Origin: Nocardioides silvaticus
Lineage (GTDB): Bacteria; Actinomycetota; Actinomycetes; Propionibacteriales; Nocardioidaceae
Length of the DNA: 64,000 bases
Assembly: GCF_003160695.1 (NCBI RefSeq)
Contig: NZ_QGDD01000006.1
Location: 1 to 64,000 of the forward strand
Direction: 5' to 3'
Shown: piece after piece, positions 1 to 7,708 of the stretch
How positions within the stretch are numbered: position 1 is the stretch's first letter
Layout of the letters: each line of letters starts with the position of its first letter
The notes under the pieces: model-generated
What the model was told of the DNA's origin: nothing
The model's database searches: none
Seen by the model: only the letters and a program-made list of their open reading frames with translations
Translations under genes and position numbers: made by a program

Positions 1-1
1 C

Positions 2-121
2 GCCCGTCGAGCCGCGCTGGCAGGATGGCTGCACCAGTACAACCACCACCGGCCCCACTCAGCCCTAGGTGGCCTCCCACCCATCACCCGGTTGGACAAC
101 CTGGCTGGACATCACAGCTAG
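2..121 (+). CDS. IS481-like transposase, C-terminal end only
   Basis: Only the last 39 codons are inside the window (frame 2, stop TAG at 119-121). The peptide has the pattern W-L-x-x-Y-N-x-x-R-P-H-S-A-L-G-G-x-P-P, the hallmark C-terminus of the DDE integrase core of IS481-type (and related IS3-type) transposases. The gene starts left of the window, so completeness cannot be judged. Its stop codon already lies inside the first unit of the repeat array that follows, so the element end or an insertion junction is here. Confidence 0.75.
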   Translation, partial: ARRAALAGWLHQYNHHRPHSALGGLPPITRLDNLAGHHS

Positions 122-870
122 GCGAGGGCGTATCGAGACGCGGTGAGACGAAGGCCCGGCGGTGAGTGGGCACGTGTCGGGCGTCTCGATACGTCGCTCG
201 CTGCGCTCGCTCCTACTCGACGACCGGACGGCGCTGCGCTCGAGTAGCCCGAGCCGCTAGGCGAGGGCGTATCGAGACGCGGTGAGTCGAAGGCCCGACG
301 GTGAGTAGGCACGGTTGGGCGTCTCGATACGTCGCTCGCTGCGCTCGCTCCTCCTCGACGACCGGAAGAGCGCCGCGCTTCCTTCGGTCGTCGAGTAGCC
401 CGAGCCGCTAGGCGAGGGCGTATCGAGACGCGGTGAGTCGAAGGCTCGACGGCGAGTGGGCACGTGTCGGGCGTCTCGATACGTCGCTCGCTGCGCTCGC
501 TCCTACTCGACGACCGGAAGAGCGCCGCGCTTCCTTCGGTCGTCGAGTAGCCCGAGCCGCTAGGCGAGGGCGTATCGAGACGCGGTGAGACGAAGGCCCG
601 GCGGTGAGTGGGCACGTGTCGGGCGTCTCGATACGTCGCTCGCTGCGCTCGCTCCTACTCGACGACCGGACGGCGCTGCGCTCGCTCTCCTCCTCGACGA
701 CCGATAAGAGCGCCGCGCTTCCTTCGGTCGTCGAGTAGCCCGAGCCGCTAGGCGAGGGCGTATCGAGACGCGGTGAGACGAAGGCCCGACGGTGAGTGGG
801 CACGTGTCGGGCGTCTCGATACGTCGCTCGCTGCGCTCGCTCCTACTCGACGACCGGAGTCGCTGCGCTC
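117..870. repeat. Tandem array of five inverted-repeat-rich units (140-190 bp)
   Basis: Units begin with gctaggcgagggcgtatcga at about 117, 257, 408, 560 and 748. Each contains GCGTATCGAGACGC, and about 40 nt later the near-perfect inverse GCGTCTCGATACGT, followed by CGCTCGCTGCGCTCGCTC and CTACTCGACGACCGG. Most end with TCGGTCGTCGAGTAGCCCGA, the inverse of the CTACTCGACGA part, so each unit can form at least two hairpins. Units differ by small substitutions and by insertions in the distal half. There is no gene in this 750-bp stretch; the apparent reading frames simply translate the repeat. The last unit runs into the stop codon of the DUF402 gene. Confidence 0.9.
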
Positions 871-873
871 GCT

Positions 874-1392
874 CTACTCCTCGACGACCGGGAGCAGGCG
901 CAGCCACGTCTCCGCGGTGCCGTCGTACGGCGCCACGCCCTGCTGCACGGCGGCCAGCACCGCGGCGGCGGACCGCTCGGCCATGGTCACGACCTCGGGC
1001 GGGTAGCCGAACGCCACTTGGTGCTCGGCGAACTCGTCCTCGTCGTCGACGTAGACGGTGCCGTCCTGCAGCTTGATCACGTCGAGGTCGAGGTCGACGG
1101 CGCGCAGCGTCGTGCCGTCCCAGGTGGGCGGGGTGGTCATGTCGACGTAGATCGCTGCCTTCGCGACCCGGTCGTTGAACGCGGCCAGGTGGGCGGCGCC
1201 GCCGGCGGGCACGACGACCACGCCGGTGAACTCGCCGACGAACTCCAGGCCCGGCCGGGAGTAGAACGTCCCCCTCGGGAAGCCGAGCCAGTCGCCGTGC
1301 TGGTCGGTGCCGAGGAAGACGCCGTCGTACTCCCAGTGCGGCCGGCCACCCCACTTCGTCATCACGACACGGATCGGCTCACCAGGGGTCAC
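874..1392 (-). CDS. DUF402 domain-containing protein
   Basis: A 172-residue soluble protein. The C-terminal two thirds carry the DUF402 pattern: an aromatic N-terminal strand region (KWGGRPHW), then D-L-D-L-D-V-I-K-L-x-D-G and a D-x-D-E-F-x-E-H stretch around residues 125-140. This acidic constellation is known in the family as a divalent-metal or nucleotide-phosphate site. Some family members are nucleoside di/triphosphatases, but the substrate of this one cannot be read from sequence. The last codons (VVEE and stop) are made of the CTACTCCTCGACGACCGG part of the adjacent repeat array, so the repeat has shaped the C-terminus. It is divergent from the ThrE-like gene with 37 bp between starts. 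Confidence 0.75.
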   Translation of the reverse strand: MTPGEPIRVVMTKWGGRPHWEYDGVFLGTDQHGDWLGFPRGTFYSRPGLEFVGEFTGVVVVPAGGAAHLAAFNDRVAKAAIYVDMTTPPTWDGTTLRAVDLDLDVIKLQDGTVYVDDEDEFAEHQVAFGYPPEVVTMAERSAAAVLAAVQQGVAPYDGTAETWLRLLPVVEE

Positions 1393-1429
1393 CCCCGCTG
1401 TCTATCAGAGGTCTGCAAGCATCGTCCGC

Positions 1430-2782
1430 ATGGATTCCCGGCAGCTCGCGCAGGTGCTCGACCTGTGTCTCCGGGTGGGCGAGATGCTGCTGTCGAACGG
1501 CGCCGGCGCGGCCGACGTGACCGCGACCATGGACTCCGTCGCCCGCGCCTACGGCGTCCGCGCCCCACAGGTCGACGTCACCTTCACCTCGCTCGCGATG
1601 AGCGCGCAAGCGGCGCCGGACGAGCCGCCGCTGATCCAGATCCGCCAGGTCACGCAGCGCGAGATCGACTACGACGACCTCACCCGCGTCGACCACCTGG
1701 TCCGTGACGTGGTGGCGGGGCGGGTCGAGCTCAAGGACGCGCGCGGCAGCATCGCCCGGATCGCGAGCTCGGCGCACGCCCGGCCGCGCTGGGCGGCGAT
1801 CCTCGGGTCCGGTGTCAGCTGCGCGGGCATCGCGCTGATGCTCGGTGGCGACGCGTTGGTGATCGCGGTCGCGTTCGTCGCCGCCGTGGCGATCGTGCGG
1901 CTCCAGCTCGCGATGGCGCGGCGCCGGATCCCGTACTTCTACCAGCAGGTCGCCGGCGGCGCGGTCGCCACCGTCATCGCCGCTGTGGTCACCTGGGCCT
2001 TCGAGTCGGTGGTGGAGGTCGACGCGTCGCTGGTCGTCACCGCGAACATCATCATGCTCCTGGCCGGCATCGGGTTCATGGGCGCCATCCAGGACGCGCT
2101 CTCCGGCTTCTACGTCACCGGTGGCGCCCGCATCCTCGAGGCGTTGCTGGCCACGGCCGGGATCATCGCCGGCGTCAGCGGCGGCATCAGCGTGGCGGCG
2201 GCGCTGCGCGTCGACCTGCCCTCGCTGGAGCCCGCGCGCTTCGACCTCACCTCGGTCAGCGCCGCGGCGGTCGGCGCCGGCATCGCGGCCGCCGCCTTCG
2301 CCTACGGCTCCTACGGTCCGAAACGCACCCTGCTGCCGCTGAGCCTGCTGGCCGCGTTCGCGACGGCGATCAGCCAGACCATCGACCTGCAGGACTTCGG
2401 CCGGCCGTGGGCGACCGGGATCGCGGCGTTCGCCGTCGGTCTGGTCAGCTACACGGTCGCGGGCCGGATCCGGGTGCCACCGTTGGTGATCGTCGTCCCC
2501 GCGATCGTGCCGATGCTGCCCGGTCTGTCCATCTACCGCGGGCTCTCCCTGCTCGGCGAAGCCGAGCGCGGCTTCGTCGCCGGCGGCCTGCTGGCGATGG
2601 TGACCGCCGCATCGGTCGCGATCGCGCTCGCGGCGGGCGTGATCCTGGGGGAGTACGTCGCCCAGCCGGTCAAGCGCGAGGCGCGCCGCGTGGAGAGCCG
2701 CCTGGCCGGGCCCCGCCTGGTCGGTGTGACCCGGATGAGGACCCGGCGCAACCGCGGGTCGGACGGCGCGCGCAGCGACTAG
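1430..2782 (+). CDS. Threonine/serine exporter family membrane protein (ThrE-like)
   Basis: 450 residues. The N-terminal region (about 1-130) is the soluble DUF1212-type domain with the family signature L-L-S-N-G-A-G-A-A-D-V and the V-D-V-T-F-T segment. It is followed by about ten hydrophobic segments (roughly 125-430), i.e. the fused DUF1212 plus DUF3815 architecture of ThrE amino-acid exporters. Expected role: efflux of threonine/serine or related small molecules across the cytoplasmic membrane. I chose ATG 1430 because the open frame upstream overlaps the divergent DUF402 gene and has no family character. The stop shares a CTAG tetranucleotide with the stop of the convergent SDR gene. Confidence 0.85.
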   Translation: MDSRQLAQVLDLCLRVGEMLLSNGAGAADVTATMDSVARAYGVRAPQVDVTFTSLAMSAQAAPDEPPLIQIRQVTQREIDYDDLTRVDHLVRDVVAGRVELKDARGSIARIASSAHARPRWAAILGSGVSCAGIALMLGGDALVIAVAFVAAVAIVRLQLAMARRRIPYFYQQVAGGAVATVIAAVVTWAFESVVEVDASLVVTANIIMLLAGIGFMGAIQDALSGFYVTGGARILEALLATAGIIAGVSGGISVAAALRVDLPSLEPARFDLTSVSAAAVGAGIAAAAFAYGSYGPKRTLLPLSLLAAFATAISQTIDLQDFGRPWATGIAAFAVGLVSYTVAGRIRVPPLVIVVPAIVPMLPGLSIYRGLSLLGEAERGFVAGGLLAMVTAASVAIALAAGVILGEYVAQPVKREARRVESRLAGPRLVGVTRMRTRRNRGSDGARSD

Positions 2783-3621
2783 ACGATCGTGGTCTTCTTC
2801 GGCAGCACCCGCTTGGACCCCATCGCGATGAGGTCCTGGTAGCGGGATCCGGTCAGCTTGCCGAAGTGGTGGATCAGGTGGGCGTCGATGCCGACCAGCA
2901 CCCGGGCCTGGTTCTTGGTGATGCCCTTGACGATGATCGCGGCCGCCTTCTCCGGCGTCATCCGCGCGAGCTTCTCGTCGAACAGCTTCGCCGTCGCGGC
3001 CTTGTCCTCGTGGTCGGAGACCCGTGCGTTGCGGGCGATCGCGGTCTTGATGCCGCCGGGGTGGACGGCGGTCACACCGACCTGGTGCCCCGCGACGAGC
3101 ATCTCCTCGCGGATCGCCTCGGTCATTCCGCGCACGGCGTACTTCGACGCGTTGTACATGCTCTGCCCCGGCATCGAGACCAGCCCGAACAGCGAGGAGA
3201 TGTTGACCAGGTGGCCGTCGCCGGAGGCGATCAGGTGCGGCAGGAAGAACTTCGAGCCGTGGACGACGCCCCAGAAGTTGATGCCGATGATCCAGTCGAT
3301 GTCCTTCATCTCCAGGTCGACGAAGTCGCCGGCCAGCGCCACGCCGGCGTTGTTGACGACCACGTTGACCCGGCCGAAGTGGGTGGCCACGTCGTCGGCG
3401 TACGCCGCGAACGCGTCGCGATCGGCGACGTCGAGCCGGTCGGTGCGGACCTCCTTGGCGCCCGCCTTGTCCGCCAGGGCCGCGGTCTCGGCGAGGCCGG
3501 CCTCGTCGACGTCGGAGATCGCGAGCAGCGCGCCCTTGCCCGCCACGTCGAGCGCCAGCGCTCGGCCGATGCCCGAGCCGGCTCCGGTGATGACGACGAC
3601 CTTGTCCTTCAGGGACTTCAT
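2779..3621 (-). CDS. Short-chain dehydrogenase/reductase (SDR)
   Basis: 280 residues, classical SDR. The Rossmann cofactor motif TGAGSGIG is near residue 12, NNAG near 90, and the catalytic Ser-Tyr-Lys as NISSLFG followed by YNASK near 150-160. The C-terminus is extended by about 40 residues rich in basic amino acids. It is translationally coupled to the upstream monooxygenase: the monooxygenase TGA overlaps this ATG (ATGA at 3618-3621). The pairing suggests that one enzyme makes an alcohol or ketone used by the other, a common arrangement in ketone or steroid/terpenoid catabolism. The exact substrate is unknown. Confidence 0.88.
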   Translation of the reverse strand: MKSLKDKVVVITGAGSGIGRALALDVAGKGALLAISDVDEAGLAETAALADKAGAKEVRTDRLDVADRDAFAAYADDVATHFGRVNVVVNNAGVALAGDFVDLEMKDIDWIIGINFWGVVHGSKFFLPHLIASGDGHLVNISSLFGLVSMPGQSMYNASKYAVRGMTEAIREEMLVAGHQVGVTAVHPGGIKTAIARNARVSDHEDKAATAKLFDEKLARMTPEKAAAIIVKGITKNQARVLVGIDAHLIHHFGKLTGSRYQDLIAMGSKRVLPKKTTIV

Positions 3622-5186
3622 GCGAGCGCCTCCTCGGCGGTGGTGACACGGGGTGCGGGGGTGAGCGGTGCGACGTCGTACTTGTCGACGTCGAAGCGCG
3701 ACAGGTGGCTGCGGAACGTGAACGTCTGGCCCGGCCAGAGCGTGGTGTTGTTGCCGAACTTGTCGAGGTACCAGCTGGCGCAGCCGCCGGTCGTCCAGAC
3801 GGTCGGCTTCATCCGCTCCCGCATGGACGCGGTCCACTCGGCCTGCGCCTCGGCGCTCGGCTCGACGGTCGCGAGACCCTCGCGCCGCATCGTGCGGGCG
3901 GCGTCGACGATGTAGCGCACCTGCGACTCGATCATGAAGATCATCGACGAGTGACCGAGCGCGGTGTTGGGGCCGACGATCTGGAACAGGTTCGGGAAGC
4001 CGTGGATGGTGGTGCCCTTGTAGGCCGCCATCCCCTGCTCGTCCCAGACGTCCGCGAGCGTACGGCCGTCACGGCCGGTGATGTGCTGGGCGATGGGCGG
4101 CTCGGTGACGTAGAACCCGGTCGCGACGACGAGCACGTCGATCGGCCGCTCGGTGGTCCCTGAGCCTGTCGAAGGGTCGGCGGTCACGACCGCGTCGCCC
4201 GTGATCTTCGTGATCGGGTCGGTGACCAGGTCGACATTGTCGGCGGCGAGCGCGGGGTACCACGCGTTGGAGATGAGGATCCGCTTGCAACCGGCGCGGT
4301 AGGTCGGGGTCACCTTCTCGCGCAGGACGGGGTCGGAGATCGCCTTGGCGATGTTCTTCTTGCACTGCCGCTCGACGACCTGGAGCAGGGCGGGGAAGCG
4401 GGTGAACGCGGGGGCGCGGCCCTCGAGCTGGGCGTAGACGGCGGCGCGGGCGAGCCGCTGGGCGCCCGGCACGTGCCGGAAGACCGCCTTCTCGATGCCG
4501 GTGAAGCGGCGCTCGTTGCGGGGGATGACCCAATTCGGCGTGCGCTGGTAGACGTCGAGGTGACCGACCACCTTCTGCAGCTCGGGGACGAGCTGGATCG
4601 CCGACGCGCCGGTGCCGATCACGGCGACCCGCTTGCCCGCCAGGTCGACGTCGTGGTTCCAGCGGGCCGAGTGGAAGATCTCTCCCTGGAACGCATCGAT
4701 GCCCTCGATCTCGGGCAGGCGCGGCTCGGAAAGGCCGCCGGAGCCGGAGATGATCGTGCGCGCGACGTACTCCCTGGACTCGCCGGTCGAGCTCGTCAAG
4801 ACCCGGACCCGCCACCGCTGCGCGGCCTCGTCCCACGCGGCGTCGAGGACGGCGGTGTCGAAGACGAACCGGTCGAGGACGCCGGCCTCCTCGGCGACCC
4901 GCTTGGTGTACTCCCAGATCTCCTGCTGGGGGGAGTAGACCTTCGACCAATCGGGGTTGAGCGCGAACGAGTAGGAGTAGAGCTGGCTGGGGACGTCGCA
5001 CTCCGCACCCGGGTAGGTGTTGATGTGCCAGGTGCCGCCGACGTCGCTGTCCTTCTCGACGACGACGAAGTCGCGCTCGCCCGCCTCCTGCAGCTTGATC
5101 GCCGCGGCGAGCCCGGCGAAGCCGGCGCCGACGATGAGGTGGTCGACCGCGGTCGCGGCGGTCCTCGGGGTGGTCTTCTCGGCCAT
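3618..5186 (-). CDS. Flavin-containing Baeyer-Villiger-type monooxygenase
   Basis: 522 residues. FAD Rossmann motif VGAGFAGL is near residue 20. The Baeyer-Villiger-like fingerprint F-x-G-x-x-x-H-x-x-x-W is seen as FQGEIFHSARW near residue 165, followed by the NADPH motif IGTGASA near 190, all in family order and at usual length. Expected reaction: NADPH/O2-dependent conversion of a ketone to an ester or lactone. It is first gene of a two-gene unit with the SDR and diverges from a TetR gene whose likely operator lies between them. Oddity: residues DPSTGSGT near 340 are encoded by an in-frame copy of the CCCTTCGACAGGCTCAGGG repeat (4158-4176). Confidence 0.87.
   Translation of the reverse strand: MAEKTTPRTAATAVDHLIVGAGFAGLAAAIKLQEAGERDFVVVEKDSDVGGTWHINTYPGAECDVPSQLYSYSFALNPDWSKVYSPQQEIWEYTKRVAEEAGVLDRFVFDTAVLDAAWDEAAQRWRVRVLTSSTGESREYVARTIISGSGGLSEPRLPEIEGIDAFQGEIFHSARWNHDVDLAGKRVAVIGTGASAIQLVPELQKVVGHLDVYQRTPNWVIPRNERRFTGIEKAVFRHVPGAQRLARAAVYAQLEGRAPAFTRFPALLQVVERQCKKNIAKAISDPVLREKVTPTYRAGCKRILISNAWYPALAADNVDLVTDPITKITGDAVVTADPSTGSGTTERPIDVLVVATGFYVTEPPIAQHITGRDGRTLADVWDEQGMAAYKGTTIHGFPNLFQIVGPNTALGHSSMIFMIESQVRYIVDAARTMRREGLATVEPSAEAQAEWTASMRERMKPTVWTTGGCASWYLDKFGNNTTLWPGQTFTFRSHLSRFDVDKYDVAPLTPAPRVTTAEEALA
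4158..4176. repeat. Interspersed CCCTTCGACAGGCTCAGGG element inside a coding sequence
   Basis: The plus strand reads CCCTGAGCCTGTCGAAGGG, the inverse of the tandem copies at 7638-7708. It sits in frame in the monooxygenase gene and is translated as part of DPSTGSGT, between a strand ending VVTAD and the conserved PIDVLVVATGF segment, i.e. a surface-loop position. Confidence 0.8.
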
Positions 5187-5206
5187 GTCGTCGACCGTAC
5201 TGGCGT

Positions 5207-5225
5207 TATTGAACGTTCGTCAATA
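5207..5225. promoter_or_regulatory. Palindromic operator between monooxygenase and tetR
   Basis: TATTGAACGTTCGTCAATA: arms TATTGA and TCAATA are perfect inverses around a 7-nt centre. It fills most of the 49-bp divergent intergenic region, ending 10 bp before the GTG of the TetR gene. This is the expected position for autoregulation by that TetR protein and repression of the monooxygenase/SDR pair. Confidence 0.6.
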
Positions 5226-5235
5226 GAGTGTCTGC

Positions 5236-5829
5236 GTGACCGCGACCACCCGCACCCGGCTCTCCCCGGACGAGCGCCGCGAGCAGCTGCTCGAGCTCGG
5301 GCTGCGTCTGTTCGCCGGCAGCTCGATCGACGAGATCTCCATCGACCGGCTCTCCGAGGAGGCTGGGATCTCGCGCGGGCTGCTCTACCACTACTTCGGC
5401 AGCAAGCAGGGCTTCCGGGAGGCGGTGGTGCAGCGGGCGGCCGACGACCTCGTGGCCCAGACGGCCCCGCCGGAGGGCGACGACCCGATCGCGAAGCTGC
5501 TGGCATCGCTGACGGCGTACGTCGACTACGTGATCGCCAACCACCAGGGCTACCGCTCGCTCGTGCTGGCCGCGGCGGGCGGCAACGAGGCGGTGCGCGC
5601 GATCTACGAGCGGGCCCGCACGCGGATGATCGACCGGACGTTCGAGACGCCGGGAGTCGAGGCGCTCCTCGTCGACACCCCGCGGACCCGGCTCGTCGTC
5701 CGCGGCTGGGTGGCCTTCGTCGAGGACACCGTCCTCACCTGGTGCGACGACGCCAACGGCGTGACCCGCGACGAGCTGGTACAGATCGTCACCGACGCGC
5801 TCCCGGCGCTGGTCGGCACCGCCGACTGA
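5236..5829 (+). CDS. TetR family transcriptional regulator
   Basis: 197 residues. The N-terminal TetR helix-turn-helix is clear: ISIDRLSEEAGISRGLLYHYF near residues 34-56, with the family-typical L-Y-H-Y-F and FGSKQGF continuation. The C-terminal two thirds are the helical ligand-binding domain, which resembles the TetR_C domains of lipid- or ketone-responsive regulators. The start is GTG at 5236; no in-frame ATG precedes the helix-turn-helix. Because it is divergent from the monooxygenase with a palindrome between, it most likely represses the monooxygenase/SDR operon and itself; the inducer is unknown. Confidence 0.9.
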   Translation: MTATTRTRLSPDERREQLLELGLRLFAGSSIDEISIDRLSEEAGISRGLLYHYFGSKQGFREAVVQRAADDLVAQTAPPEGDDPIAKLLASLTAYVDYVIANHQGYRSLVLAAAGGNEAVRAIYERARTRMIDRTFETPGVEALLVDTPRTRLVVRGWVAFVEDTVLTWCDDANGVTRDELVQIVTDALPALVGTAD

Positions 5830-5894
5830 CCGGCATTCGGGAGAAGGTCGGGATCCGGGCGGAACCCTCGACCCGGTGCCGGACATGACCGGGC

Positions 5895-6497
5895 ATGCAG
5901 GCGACGAGGCTCGGGATCGACGAGAGTGAGGACGTGACCGACGACGACCTCGCCGCCCGGCTCCGGTCGGGCGACGTGGACGCGATGGGAGAGGTGTACG
6001 ACCGGTTCGCGGACCGGGTCTACAACTTCTGCTTCCGTCGTACGGCGTCGTGGTCGGCGGCGGAGGACGCGATGGCGGCCGCCTTCCTCGAGGTCTGGCG
6101 CGTGCGCGCTCGCGCGACGGCGTACGACGGCACGCTCCTGCCCTGGCTCTACACGGTCGCCGGCAACGTCTGCCGCAACCAGCTGCGCAGTCAGCGCCGG
6201 CACGCGGCGCTGCGAGCCAAGCTGCACGTCGTCGAGGAGGACGTCCGCGTGGCCGACCACGCCGATGACGTCGCGGGCAGGGTCGACGACGAGCGGCGGA
6301 TGGCCGAGCTGGTCGCCGCGGTGAGCCGGCTCGGCGAGCGCGACCGCGAGGTGCTGGTGCTCGTCGCCTGGGACGGCCTCACCTACGAGCAGGCCGCACA
6401 GGTGCTGGACGTCCCCGTCGGCACCGTCCGCAGCCGGCTGTCGCGCTCGCGCGGCCGGCTCGCCGAGCTGATGGACCGGACCGAGGAGGAGCGATGA
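5895..6497 (+). CDS. ECF-type RNA polymerase sigma factor
   Basis: About 200 residues with region 2 (YDRFADRVYNFCFRRT ... AFLEVW) at residues 37-75 and region 4 (LGERDREVLVLVAWDGLTYEQAA, then VPVGTVRSRLSRSR) at 138-185, the two-domain layout of ECF sigma factors. The start could be ATG 5895 or GTG 5934 (beginning VTDDDLAARLR); the latter fits the family length better but its purine stretch is very close. The downstream gene overlaps by ATGA, indicating co-translation of a sigma factor with a membrane-anchored partner. Confidence 0.85.
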   Translation: MQATRLGIDESEDVTDDDLAARLRSGDVDAMGEVYDRFADRVYNFCFRRTASWSAAEDAMAAAFLEVWRVRARATAYDGTLLPWLYTVAGNVCRNQLRSQRRHAALRAKLHVVEEDVRVADHADDVAGRVDDERRMAELVAAVSRLGERDREVLVLVAWDGLTYEQAAQVLDVPVGTVRSRLSRSRGRLAELMDRTEEER

Positions 6498-7336
6498 ACG
6501 AGCAGCACGTCCCCGAGCGGCGGTTGAGCGACGAGGCCAGGGCCCGGCGACGCACCGAGCTGATGGCGGCAGTCCGCGCGGACGACCGCCAGCCGCGACG
6601 GTGGGTGGCCCCGGTCGCGGCCGCTGCCGTGGTGGCCGGCCTGGTGGGCGGCGGCTACGCCGTGGGCCGGACGGGCGACGACGAGCCGGCGTCCACCAAC
6701 CTCGACGTCGCCGGCAGCGGCAGTGCCTCGACGGCGTCCACCGGCCCTTCAGGTGCCCCGTCGCCCAGCTCCTCGGAGGACCCCGAGCCGGAGTGCGAGG
6801 CAACCACGCTCTCGCCCGAGCAGGAGATGCGCGAGCGGATGGAGGACCCGCTCTGGGAGGACCCGGTCATCGCGCCGGTGCTGCGGTCCTACCGCGACGT
6901 CCTGGTCCAGCACCTCGATCCGCAGGACGAGCACCTGGAGCGGAAGCCGTCGAACGTCCAGACCAGCGGCATCCCCGGGTGCGACTTCGACGCGCTCGGC
7001 ACGAAGCTGGGCTGGAGCGTCCCCGGCGAGGGCGGGCTGGGCATGGTGCAGATCGAGGTCGGTACCTCCGCCCGCGGCAGCCAGGTCGAGCTCTCGTTCG
7101 GAGGCTGGCGGCAGGTCGACGAGCCACGGCTGCCGGACGGCGTGACCCGCGCCCGCGAGGTTCACAACGGCGACGTGACCGCCGTGCTCGTCGTACGCGA
7201 CGACGGGGTGGCGGTCGGGATCATCGCCGACCCGCTGTTCGGCAACAACTCCACCACCGGCGTCACCGGCTTCGGGTTCGGGGTCGCCGACCTGCTGGCG
7301 GCAGCTGCGGACCCGGCGCTCGCCCTTCCGCAGTGA
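6494..7336 (+). CDS. Single-pass membrane protein coupled to the ECF sigma gene (putative anti-sigma partner)
   Basis: 280 residues. A cytoplasmic N-terminus of about 35 residues (RRLSDEARARRRTELM) is followed by one hydrophobic segment (about 36-60), a Ser/Thr/Pro-rich linker, and an extracytoplasmic domain of about 190 residues containing two Cys (one before the linker end, one in IPGCDF) that could form a disulfide. No zinc-anti-sigma HxxxCxxC motif is visible. The ATGA overlap with the sigma gene and topology suggest an anti-sigma or sensor role, but that is inference; the outer domain is not recognised. Confidence 0.65.
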   Translation: MNEQHVPERRLSDEARARRRTELMAAVRADDRQPRRWVAPVAAAAVVAGLVGGGYAVGRTGDDEPASTNLDVAGSGSASTASTGPSGAPSPSSSEDPEPECEATTLSPEQEMRERMEDPLWEDPVIAPVLRSYRDVLVQHLDPQDEHLERKPSNVQTSGIPGCDFDALGTKLGWSVPGEGGLGMVQIEVGTSARGSQVELSFGGWRQVDEPRLPDGVTRAREVHNGDVTAVLVVRDDGVAVGIIADPLFGNNSTTGVTGFGFGVADLLAAAADPALALPQ

Positions 7337-7357
7337 CGGCTACGACAGCTAGTACTG

Positions 7358-7570
7358 CTACTTCGACGGCTGCGGGGTCTTGCAGTCGACCTTCGGGTTG
7401 ACGCCCACGTAGTTCAGCGGTCCCGCCACGATCGTCAGCGCGGTGTCGGCGAACTCCCGGCAGCTGACGTCGTCGTCGGGGTCGAAGTAGTCCCGCTGGA
7501 ACGCGGCGAGGACTCCGATCAGGAGCCAGATCACCACGATCGCCCCACCGATACCGCTGCCTCTGCGCAT
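7358..7570 (-). CDS. Small conserved membrane protein
   Basis: 70 residues: one N-terminal membrane segment (about 7-24) then a short extracytoplasmic tail with paired Cys (VSCREF and VDCKTP) and the phrase AGPLNYVGVNPK. This pattern recurs in small actinobacterial membrane proteins of unknown function. Coding is supported by the strong amphipathic/hydrophobic layout and by its convergent packing, 21 bp after the preceding gene's stop. Function not known. Confidence 0.6.
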   Translation of the reverse strand: MRRGSGIGGAIVVIWLLIGVLAAFQRDYFDPDDDVSCREFADTALTIVAGPLNYVGVNPKVDCKTPQPSK

Positions 7571-7637
7571 GGCCGTGACCTCCCTGTGTGGGGAGGGAGG
7601 TACCCCCGGCAGGGGCGGTCAGCCGGTCAGGACAGGA

Positions 7638-7708
7638 CCCTTCGACAGGCTCAGGACAAGACCCTTCGACAGGCTCAGGACAAGACCCTCGACAGGCTCA
7701 GGACAAGA
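7638..7708. repeat. Three tandem copies of CCCTTCGACAGGCTCAGGACAAGA
   Basis: Units at 7638-7661, 7662-7685 and 7686-7708; the third lacks one T (CCCTCGACAGG). A partial preceding unit (aggacagga) lies at about 7629. The third copy contains the stop codon of rocD, which is read on the other strand. The same core occurs inverted in the monooxygenase gene at 4158 and in variant form inside the helicase gene at about 19950. Confidence 0.9.

Noticed and set aside
118..803. Overlapping ORFs in the left repeat array
   Set aside because: They translate the tandem repeat in several frames and share the same peptide words; no independent coding sign.
117..870. CRISPR array
   Set aside because: Unit length of 140-190 bp with internal inverted repeats and no regular unique spacers; no cas genes.
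1379..3649. Very long minus-strand ORF across the ThrE and SDR genes (756 residues)
   Set aside because: It is a low-complexity Arg/Gly/Pro-rich translation, the usual shadow frame in high-GC DNA, opposite or out of frame to two clearly homologous genes.
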